Below, piece by piece: positions 5,686-10,453 of a stretch of DNA of 10,453 nucleotides. The translations under genes and the position numbers were made by a program. Under the pieces are notes generated by a model. It did not search any database. It saw nothing but the letters and a program-made list of their open reading frames with translations, and was not told the origin of the DNA. This DNA comes from Geodermatophilaceae bacterium (GTDB taxonomy: Bacteria; Actinomycetota; Actinomycetes; Mycobacteriales; Geodermatophilaceae). The stretch covers positions 1 through 10,453 of the forward strand of contig JACCUM010000257.1 of NCBI GenBank assembly GCA_013811805.1. The letters are read 5' to 3'. Positions within the stretch are counted from its first letter, which is position 1. Every line of letters starts with the position of its first letter.

Positions 5686-7028
5686 CCGAGAAGACCGACA
5701 TCCGTACCGGAGGTTCATCCGACGGCGAAGCCGGCCCTGAGACCGGCACGGGCATGGCGAATGCGGCCCCCGGTGAGGAGCCGGTCGAGGAACTCGGCCC
5801 CGCCGAATCGAGCGCCGCTGTCGACGAGCGGCTCCTCCAGGAAGGTGGAATCGCAGGTGCGCTGAACGTCCTCCGCCGCCGGGTGCAGGGCGGTGACCTC
5901 GGCTCGATCCCGGTGATCATCGGGATCATCATCATCGCGATCGTCTTCTACTTGCAGAACCCCGCGTTCCTGTCTTCGCGGACGCTGGTGAACATCAGCC
6001 TGTTCATGGCGCCCGTCGGCGTGATCGCGCTGGGCATCGTGCTGGTGTTGCTCCTCGGCGAGATCGACCTGTCGGTCGGTTCGGTGAGTGGCCTGTCCGC
6101 ATCAGTCCTCGCCGTACTCACCGTCTATCAGGGTTGGCCGACGTGGGCCGCGCTGGTGGTCGCGCTGGGCGGTGGGTTGTTCATCGGAGCCGTGTACGGC
6201 GTGCTGTTCACAAAAGTCGGCGTACCGAGCTTCGTGATCACATTGGCCGGCCTCATCGGCTTCGTCGGCCTGCAGCTTGTCGTGCTCGGCCCGAACGGAA
6301 CGGTCAACCTCCAACCCGACTCCTGGCTGATCGAGTTCGCCCGGTTCTCCTTCCTGTCGCCGGCCGCCTCGTACGTGCTCGTTGCTGCTGTCGTGGCTCT
6401 GTACGCGGGCGGTTCGCTGTGGGGGATCGCGCGGCGCAAGAAAGCTGGGCTGACCGCGCCGTCGCCGACCGGCGTGATCATTCGGTCGGTCTTGCTTGCC
6501 GTGGGCCTGGGTTACTTGGCGTACTACCTCAACATCGACCGCGGGATCGGGTATCTGCCTCTGCTGTTCGTGGGACTGGTCGTGGTCATGGACCTGATCC
6601 TGCGCAAGCGTCGCTGGGGCCGGCACGTATTCGCGGTCGGCGGCAACGTCGAGGCTGCCCGCCGCGCCGGTATCAACGTGACCTTCATCCGCATCTCGGT
6701 GTTTGCGCTGACCGCGTTCTTCGCCGCGCTTGGGGGCCTGCTGGCCGCGGCGCAACTGACCGCGGTGTCGCAGGCCTCGGGTGGCGGTGACACGAACCTG
6801 ACCGCTATCGCCGCGGCGGTGATCGGCGGGACGTCGTTGTTCGGTGGCCGCGGGTCGGCGTACTCTGCGCTGCTGGGCATCGCCGTCTTGCAGATGATCT
6901 CGAGCGGGCTGAACCTGCTCGGCGTGGACTCCGCTATTCGGTTCATCGTGACCGGTGCGGTTTTGCTGCTTGCGGTTTCGATCGACTCGGTGGCCCGGCG
7001 GGCCCGCTCCAGTAGCGGTCGAGGTTGA
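5682..7028 (+). CDS. Sugar ABC transporter permease (XylH/RbsC family)
   Basis: A 448-aa inner-membrane permease of the branched-chain/ribose-type transporter family. After a hydrophilic, acidic N-terminal tail of about 70 residues come about ten hydrophobic segments, beginning SIPVIIGIIIIAIVFYL (75-91). Family signatures are GEIDLSVGSVSGLSA (126-140), PSFVITLAGLIGFVGLQL (182-199), the cytoplasmic coupling loop GRHVFAVGGNVEAARRAGI (313-331) that contacts the ATPase, and IGGTSLFGGRGS (381-392). The large loop around 250-265 (RRKKAGLTAP) and the total length agree with XylH-type permeases rather than shorter RbsC proteins. It overlaps the ATPase gene by four bases and is the last recognisable gene of the operon. 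It presumably forms a homodimer with two ATPase subunits. The long N-terminal tail is unusual compared with RbsC. Confidence 0.92.
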   Translation: MTEKTDIRTGGSSDGEAGPETGTGMANAAPGEEPVEELGPAESSAAVDERLLQEGGIAGALNVLRRRVQGGDLGSIPVIIGIIIIAIVFYLQNPAFLSSRTLVNISLFMAPVGVIALGIVLVLLLGEIDLSVGSVSGLSASVLAVLTVYQGWPTWAALVVALGGGLFIGAVYGVLFTKVGVPSFVITLAGLIGFVGLQLVVLGPNGTVNLQPDSWLIEFARFSFLSPAASYVLVAAVVALYAGGSLWGIARRKKAGLTAPSPTGVIIRSVLLAVGLGYLAYYLNIDRGIGYLPLLFVGLVVVMDLILRKRRWGRHVFAVGGNVEAARRAGINVTFIRISVFALTAFFAALGGLLAAAQLTAVSQASGGGDTNLTAIAAAVIGGTSLFGGRGSAYSALLGIAVLQMISSGLNLLGVDSAIRFIVTGAVLLLAVSIDSVARRARSSSGRG

Positions 7029-7369
7029 CGCCGCACTAGGCAGATTCGGCGGCTCCGGGTTGGGATGACCGACTCGGGGCGCCCGTCCGCACCCGCCGGA
7101 CCCGTCGCCAGCGGATCCCGCCGGCGTTGCACGACTCCTTGGACCCCTGGTGCTCCTCGCCGGACCGGTCTGGCTATCGGGGTCAGCGTCGGCGTCGTAC
7201 TCGCCCTCGTGACACAGGACGCCTGCACGCGGCCACCTGGACGCCGGGCGAGCCGGGCGACGACGACCCCGAGCTTGCTCGGGCCATCCGAGATCGAGGC
7301 GGACCTGTTTTACGACTGAAGGACTTCGGCGTCCAGGTTGCCCTAGCGACTATCGTCTCCCGACTTTCG
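7029..7369. other. Gene-poor spacer between the ABC operon and vapC
   Basis: No convincing gene is visible in these 341 bases. One open frame at 7065-7319 (plus strand, 84 codons) has a weak upstream GGTTGGG and a short hydrophobic run TGLAIGVSVGVVLALV, but the rest is Arg/Pro/Thr-rich as expected for chance frames in GC-rich DNA. A second frame over 7127-7483 contains a more protein-like stretch (PGDDDPELARAIRDRGGP fits part of it) but runs antisense into vapC. Either could be the remnant of a decayed gene; I cannot name it. A strong hairpin lies at 7268-7283. Confidence 0.4.
7268..7283 (+). terminator. Strong hairpin with CUUG loop, possible terminator of the ABC operon
   Basis: CCCGAG, CTTG, CTCGGG form a perfect 6-bp GC-rich stem (7 bp if the loop is counted as TT) capped by CUUG, a stable tetraloop. 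No U-tract follows directly, although hairpins without U-tails are often predicted as terminators in actinobacteria. It lies 240 bases past the permease stop and between convergent genes, so it could act for either direction. Confidence 0.4.
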
Positions 7370-7780
7370 TCACGGGACGACGTCGAAAGGCTTGCCGTCG
7401 AGCGTGCGCAGCATGTCGAAGTGACGTCGATCCAGCGTCAACACCCGATTGGTTCTGTACTGCTTGGCCAAACCGACGATTGACGCGTCAGTCACACCAA
7501 TCCGCTGATCGGCGTATCGCTCGATGACCTCCACAGCGGTTTGGAGCAGCGAGGCGTCAGCGACCGCAAGTTCGTACCCGGGACCGGTGAGTTCACGGAG
7601 CACGGCGAGTTCAGCGCTGACACCGATTCTGGTTCCGATCAGGTAGTCGAGTTCCGCGACGACATACGGCGAAACGACCATCGGAACACTGCTCTGAGAC
7701 AGGGCTGATCGGATCGCCTCATGCTTGGGCTCGCGTTCGTTGAACAAGGCGAGCAGGCCACTGGTATCGGCAAGGATCAC
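7370..7780 (-). CDS. vapC: VapC-type toxin, PIN-domain ribonuclease
   Basis: A 136-aa protein of typical VapC length. The PIN active site is complete: Asp5 (ILADTSGLLAL), Glu43 (VVAELDYL), Asp98 (VTDASIVGLA) and Asp117 (LTLDRRHF). These acidic residues bind Mg2+ or Mn2+ and cleave RNA, in known VapCs often a specific tRNA or rRNA site; the target here is unknown. It starts with GTG at 7780, and this GTGA overlaps the stop of the upstream antitoxin gene by four bases, as expected of a translationally coupled toxin-antitoxin operon. It is convergent with the ABC operon across a gene-poor spacer. All catalytic residues are present, so it is probably functional. Confidence 0.9.
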   Translation of the reverse strand: MILADTSGLLALFNEREPKHEAIRSALSQSSVPMVVSPYVVAELDYLIGTRIGVSAELAVLRELTGPGYELAVADASLLQTAVEVIERYADQRIGVTDASIVGLAKQYRTNRVLTLDRRHFDMLRTLDGKPFDVVP

Positions 7781-7995
7781 TGTTCGCCTAAGCCCTCAAG
7801 ATGGGCATCGACGTCCTCGGCCATGAGCACGTCACTGGCAAACAGGGCGACTCGGCTCGGCGGCGCAACGTCTGAGACAAAGTCAGCGATTGCCCGTCGA
7901 ATGACCTCGGCCTCGGAGATGTCCCGCCGGCGGGCGGACGCGGTCACCGCGCGCTTGAGAGCATCGGGCAGATAGACCGTGGTCTTGTTCACCAT
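7777..7995 (-). CDS. vapB: VapB-type antitoxin, ribbon-helix-helix protein
   Basis: A 72-aa protein. The N-terminal part KTTVYLPDALKRAVTASARRR, followed by ISEAEVIRRAIADFV (about residues 26-40), is a clear CopG/MetJ-like ribbon-helix-helix: one beta strand for DNA contact and two helices. The C-terminal tail from about residue 43 is the likely toxin-binding, proteolytically labile part. The gene precedes vapC with a four-base overlap. The ATG at 7995 has no Shine-Dalgarno and lies inside a perfect 14-bp palindrome, so the mRNA is probably leaderless or nearly so, and the VapBC complex probably represses its own promoter there. The pair sits 55 bp downstream of the LLM oxidoreductase gene on the same strand. 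Confidence 0.88.
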   Translation of the reverse strand: MVNKTTVYLPDALKRAVTASARRRDISEAEVIRRAIADFVSDVAPPSRVALFASDVLMAEDVDAHLEGLGEQ

Positions 7996-8004
7996 ACGTA
8001 TGGT
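7991..8004. promoter_or_regulatory. Perfect 14-bp palindrome over the vapB start: likely VapBC operator
   Basis: ACCATACGTATGGT is a perfect palindrome that includes the vapB start codon (7995-7993). A TACCAT on the minus strand (8006-8001) could be the -10 element, placing the transcription start at or next to the ATG. Ribbon-helix-helix antitoxins bind short palindromes as dimers of dimers, so autorepression through this site is a strong inference. Confidence 0.6.
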
Positions 8005-8050
8005 ACCACCACCGAGCTCACGTCACGGCTCCCCGACGCCCAGAGGTCAG

Positions 8051-8938
8051 TCACATGCGCGCTGCCTCCGGGATCACCTGCTCGCCGATCAGTTCGAGGG
8101 GGGTGATCTTGTAGACGTCGGGGACGAAGCCGTGCGCCTCGGCGATTCCCAGACCGGCCAATCGCCGCAGATCCTCGAGCAGCGCCTCGACCTTCTCGCC
8201 GTTCGACCCAGGGTCGAGCGGTGCGAACATCACTGTCTTCTCGATCTCGTCGTAGTCGCGACCGACGGTTTCGCAGTGCCCGCGCAGCACGTCGAGCTTG
8301 TGCTCGAGATCGGGGCTGTTGAACAGATTGCACGCCTGCGCGTACTGCGCGACCAGCCGCAGCGTCTTCTTCTCCCCACCGCCGCCGATGAGGATCGGCG
8401 GGTGCGGCCGCGTCAGCGTCTGCGGCGAGTTGAGCGTCCGGTCGAGGTGGTAGTGCTTGCCCTGGTACGGGCCGTCGTCCTCGCCCCACATCTGTAGGCA
8501 GATCTGCAGGGTCTCCTCGAGCCGTTCGAACCGCTCGCCCGTTGGCGGAAACGGCAGCCCGAGCCCGCGGGCTTCCGCCTCGTTCCACGCTGCGCCGATG
8601 CCGAGCCAGGCGCGGCCGCCGGAGAGAACGTCGAGCGTGCTGACGAGCTTGGCCAACATCCCGGGCTCCCGGTAGACGACGGCTGTCACCCAGGCAAGCA
8701 ACTCGATCTTCGACGTTTTCGCGGCCAGGAAGCCCAGCGTCGTGTAGGCCTCGAGCATGTCGTGCTCCGGCGGGCCGAGTACCCCGATCTGCCAGAGGTG
8801 GTCCATGACGCTCAGCCGGGCGAACCCGGAGTCCTCGGCCGCGGTGGCGATCCGGCCCAGGTCGGCGGCGAGTTCCGGCGGCCCACCGGGCCAGGTGAAG
8901 CCCGCGACGTGCAGGCCGATCTTCAAGCGTTCCTCCAT
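8051..8938 (-). CDS. LLM-class flavin/F420-dependent oxidoreductase
   Basis: A 295-aa luciferase-like monooxygenase-family TIM barrel. Characteristic segments are LKIGLHVAGFTWPG at the start, AAEDSGFARLSVMDHLWQ (33-50), TSKIELLAWVTAVVYREPGMLAKLVSTLDVLSGGRAWLGIGAAWNEAEARGLG spread over 75-127, the PTGERFERLEETLQIC helix, and HPPILIGGGGEKKTLRLVAQYA (179-200) for cofactor phosphate binding. The pattern matches the actinobacterial F420-dependent LLM subgroup; choice of F420 over FMN is inferred from that resemblance. The substrate is unknown. I chose the ATG at 8938: the family start fits, and the upstream in-frame GTG at 8968 overlaps a likely -10 element. A promoter with a palindrome in its spacer lies upstream, so repressor control is possible. 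Confidence 0.9.
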   Translation of the reverse strand: MEERLKIGLHVAGFTWPGGPPELAADLGRIATAAEDSGFARLSVMDHLWQIGVLGPPEHDMLEAYTTLGFLAAKTSKIELLAWVTAVVYREPGMLAKLVSTLDVLSGGRAWLGIGAAWNEAEARGLGLPFPPTGERFERLEETLQICLQMWGEDDGPYQGKHYHLDRTLNSPQTLTRPHPPILIGGGGEKKTLRLVAQYAQACNLFNSPDLEHKLDVLRGHCETVGRDYDEIEKTVMFAPLDPGSNGEKVEALLEDLRRLAGLGIAEAHGFVPDVYKITPLELIGEQVIPEAARM

Positions 8939-8966
8939 GGTGTCTCTGCGACAGGGGACGCCATCC

Positions 8967-8997
8967 ACGCTAAGTCTTTGAGCGCGCTCGAAGTCAA
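8967..8997 (-). promoter_or_regulatory. Putative promoter of the LLM oxidoreductase gene with embedded palindrome
   Basis: On the minus strand TTGACT (8997-8992) and TAGCGT (8972-8967) are 19 bp apart, slightly long. Between them GAGCGCGCTC (8980-8989) is a perfect 10-bp palindrome, flanked by AA/TT that extends the symmetry with one mismatched pair. A repressor dimer there would occlude RNA polymerase. The start point would be near 8960, leaving about 20 bases before the ATG at 8938. Confidence 0.45.
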
Positions 8998-9043
8998 CCC
9001 GCCGGTAGTGCCTGACTGGGCGTCACCGCAGCTGAGTCCGCGG

Positions 9044-9057
9044 ACGTACGTACGTAC
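9044..9057. repeat. GTAC tandem microrepeat, self-complementary
   Basis: ACGTACGTACGTAC contains three uninterrupted GTAC units (9046-9057) and is self-complementary. With the flanks CGG and CCG the near-palindrome covers 9041-9059. It lies in the gap between the rhodanese and LLM genes, about 45 bp upstream of the LLM -35 element. It may be a simple sequence repeat or an operator. Confidence 0.5.
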
Positions 9058-9149
9058 CGTGCTCATTTGGTACTGGTGGTTCTACAGTGCGGGCCGCGCC
9101 GGTTCGGATCGACTACCGGAGATCGGTCCTTATCCAGACGACCAAATGC

Positions 9150-9533
9150 TCAGCTCGCTTCGACTTCGCGACCGGCCTCGGACCAGGCCTTGAATCCACC
9201 ATCGAGGTGGGCGACGTCGGTGTAGCCCATGTCCTTCAGTGTCGCCGTGGCCAGGGCCGAACGTCCGCCGGAGGCGCAGTGCAGGATGATCCGCCGGTCG
9301 GGGTCGAAACCTTCCTGGTGGTACGGGCTGGACGGGTCGGCCCGGAACTCCAGCATTCCGCGTGGTACGTGTACCGAGCCCGGGATGCGGCCGCTGGTGG
9401 CCAGCTCGGGGGCATCTCGGATGTCCACGATCAGGGCGCCGTCGGCGCGTTCCTGCTCGACCTCGTCGACACTGAGGTTCTCGATCCCGGACTTGGCCTC
9501 GGCCACCAGATCAGACGCCTTCTTCGTGGTCAT
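9150..9533 (-). CDS. Single-domain rhodanese-like sulfurtransferase
   Basis: A 127-aa cytoplasmic protein covering one rhodanese domain. The CDC25/rhodanese pattern is clear: ALIVDIRDAPELATSGRIPGSVHVPRG (33-59), IILHCASGGRSALA with the active-site loop Cys86-ASGG-Arg91-S, and DMGYTDVAHLDGGFKAWSEAG at the C-terminus. The catalytic Cys carries a persulfide and moves sulfane sulfur to an acceptor, which is not identifiable here. The start is the ATG at 9533, with AGGGAG a few bases upstream. The open frame extends further upstream to 9848, but that part is Arg-rich, overlaps the neighbouring PKD gene and is not coding. The gene has its own 185-bp upstream region. Function in sulfide, cyanide or thiosulfate handling is a general family inference. 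Confidence 0.93.
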   Translation of the reverse strand: MTTKKASDLVAEAKSGIENLSVDEVEQERADGALIVDIRDAPELATSGRIPGSVHVPRGMLEFRADPSSPYHQEGFDPDRRIILHCASGGRSALATATLKDMGYTDVAHLDGGFKAWSEAGREVEAS

Positions 9534-9624
9534 GTGAGCTCCCTTTCGTTCTCGACGTGTCGTGGTAACGCCGGACGGAGTCGACCGGCGTGTCCACCAT
9601 AAGGCGGCTCCGCGGTTCCGAGAC

Positions 9625-9637
9625 CGGTTTCGAACCG
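9625..9637. other. Small inverted repeat upstream of the rhodanese gene
   Basis: CGGTT, TCG, AACCG form a 5-bp stem with a 3-base loop. The sequence CGGTTTCGAACCGAC (9625-9639) recurs with two changes at 9662-9676. Both lie in the 185-bp spacer between the rhodanese start and the PKD gene stop. They may be protein-binding sites for rhodanese control or simply GC-rich noise. Confidence 0.3.
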
Positions 9638-9684
9638 ACCTGCGAGGCACCCCCTGATGGGCCGTTTCGACCCGACGCGCGGTT

Positions 9685-9698
9685 GCCCGGCTCCGGGC
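9685..9698 (-). terminator. GC-rich hairpin after the PKD-like gene, possible terminator
   Basis: On the minus strand GCCCG, GAGC, CGGGC form a 5-bp stem (6 bp with a 2-base loop), 20 bases past the stop codon at 9719. No U-tract follows. The position is right for a terminator of the upstream PKD gene. Confidence 0.35.
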
Positions 9699-9718
9699 GC
9701 GTCTCGGCGGGGGTGTGG

Positions 9719-10453
9719 TCAGTCGTATGGGTCGGTGAGGACGGGGTGGGCTTCGACGACGTTGATCGTCTGCGTCGGCCCGATGGTGGTCACCGAGCCC
9801 GGGACGGCGTACGGGCCGTTGCCGTCGTAGGTGTACGTTGCCGTCCACACCGTCTCGAGAGAGGCGCCGTACGTGCCGCGCTGCAGATACGTGTGGGTCA
9901 CCGTCTGGTTGGGGTACGGCGCACCCGGGTCGGCACTGATCACTGCCTCGCCCTCGGGTGAGGCGGTGTCGCCGGTGTGCCAGATGAACTGGTCCACGCT
10001 GGTCGTGATGGTCACGCTGTAGCCGCGGATGTCGACCGGGTACGTGCCGGTGGTCGGCTCTGTGGTGAAGAAGATCTCCGGCAGGTTGACCAGGCCGAGA
10101 TCCGGCGGCTGATACCCGAAGCCGAGGCCAGGAATGGGCAACGCCTGAAAGTACGTGAAGACCTCTTCGGGTGACGGCGGTGGATCCAGTGCCGAGACCT
10201 CGACGCAGCCCTGAAGCCAGAGTTCCATTCCGCCCCAGGGCTGCCCGATGGCAACTCCGGGCGGCGGCGGTGGCGCCGGGGGCTCGTTCGGTCCGTATTC
10301 CGGGGGCGGCAGCGTTCCGGCCGGCTGCGCGACCCGTTGGCGGTAGATGTAGTAGTACAGGTTGAGCTGCCCGGCAGCGGCGTCGCAGGTCGGCACGGTT
10401 TCGCAGCTACCCAGCTCGGCGTCGTTCTTGACGCAGTACGGCACGAGGGAATA
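9719..10453 (-). CDS. PKD-like domain secreted or surface protein, C-terminal part
   Basis: A frame open from the right edge to a TGA at 9719, 244 residues visible, so the N-terminus and any signal peptide are missing. The first visible part holds four Cys (CVKNDAELGSCETVPTCDAA, and a later one in LQGCVEV) that could form disulfides, then Tyr-rich YYYIYRQR. A proline-rich linker with five consecutive Pro follows (around residue 60). The C-terminal third resembles a PKD-like beta-sandwich: VTITTSVDQFIWHTGD, VTHTYLQRGTY (the usual PKD strand with HTY), and the ending TINVVEAHPVLTDPYD. This resembles a group of exported actinobacterial hypothetical proteins with a VVEA-type ending. A role at the cell surface is inferred; no enzyme motif is visible. 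It is upstream of the rhodanese gene on the same strand but separated by 185 bp and a hairpin. Confidence 0.75.
   Translation of the reverse strand, partial: YSLVPYCVKNDAELGSCETVPTCDAAAGQLNLYYYIYRQRVAQPAGTLPPPEYGPNEPPAPPPPPGVAIGQPWGGMELWLQGCVEVSALDPPPSPEEVFTYFQALPIPGLGFGYQPPDLGLVNLPEIFFTTEPTTGTYPVDIRGYSVTITTSVDQFIWHTGDTASPEGEAVISADPGAPYPNQTVTHTYLQRGTYGASLETVWTATYTYDGNGPYAVPGSVTTIGPTQTINVVEAHPVLTDPYD

Noticed and set aside
6102..6755. 217-codon minus-strand frame inside the permease gene
   Set aside because: Charged, Gln/His/Arg-rich shadow of the membrane-protein codons; the plus-strand frame has full permease signatures.
7351..7377. Imperfect hairpin near the vapC stop (CCCG...CGGG with flanking CGT/ACG)
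   Set aside because: Needs a bulge and a 10-base loop and overlaps the vapC coding end; not stronger than chance in GC-rich DNA.
8939..8968. GTG start at 8968 for the LLM oxidoreductase
   Set aside because: The codon lies within the probable -10 element and has no Shine-Dalgarno; the ATG at 8938 agrees with the family N-terminus.
9615..9700. tRNA-like T-arm on the minus strand (GGTTCGAAACC)
   Set aside because: The loop resembles a T-loop, but I find no matching acceptor stem, D-arm or anticodon arm at the right distances.
9534..9848. Upstream extension of the rhodanese frame
   Set aside because: Arg-rich low-complexity translation that overlaps the PKD gene; the ATG at 9533 has its own Shine-Dalgarno and fits the domain boundary.

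Overview
The window comes from a high-GC actinobacterium. The DNA is GC-rich throughout, GTG starts are frequent, Shine-Dalgarno sites are AGGGAG or GGAGG types, and GTAC/CGTACG tetramers are strikingly common. That last habit reminds me of Propionibacteriales, but the genus is not established. The F420-type luciferase-like oxidoreductase and the secreted PKD-type protein also fit Actinomycetota. I see no rRNA, tRNA, CRISPR array, transposase or phage gene.

Layout, left to right: (1) The first 56 codons of a carbon-nitrogen hydrolase on the minus strand, divergent from a LacI-family repressor gene (290-1336). Two CG-centred palindromes of LacI-operator type lie between them. (2) Convergent with the LacI gene, with stop codons directly abutting, is a bile acid:sodium symporter (BASS) family gene (1337-2233, minus), and upstream of it on the same strand a ROK-family regulator (2337-3539). 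(3) A divergent intergenic region with a perfect 17-bp inverted repeat separates the ROK gene from a rightward three-gene sugar ABC transporter operon: lipoprotein binding protein, single-domain ATPase and permease (3712-7028). (4) About 340 bp with no convincing gene follows, containing a strong hairpin. (5) A vapBC-type toxin-antitoxin pair on the minus strand (7370-7995). (6) An LLM-class flavin/F420 oxidoreductase (8051-8938, minus) and a single-domain rhodanese (9150-9533, minus). (7) The 3' part of a secreted or surface PKD-like protein running off the right edge (9719 onward, minus).

The coherent functional unit is the ROK regulator facing the sugar ABC operon. The simplest reading is a sugar-responsive repressor controlling uptake of a xylose/fructose/ribose-like monosaccharide and its own gene. 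No sugar kinase, isomerase or dehydrogenase accompanies it here. The LacI gene probably controls itself and the C-N hydrolase unit. The BASS transporter may be co-transcribed with the ROK gene, although 103 bp separate them. The right third is a collection of short minus-strand units without an obvious common pathway. I did not find a clearly new multi-gene system. The most interesting signals are regulatory: the symmetrical ROK/ABC promoter region, the LacI operator pair, and the vapB palindrome that contains the start codon.
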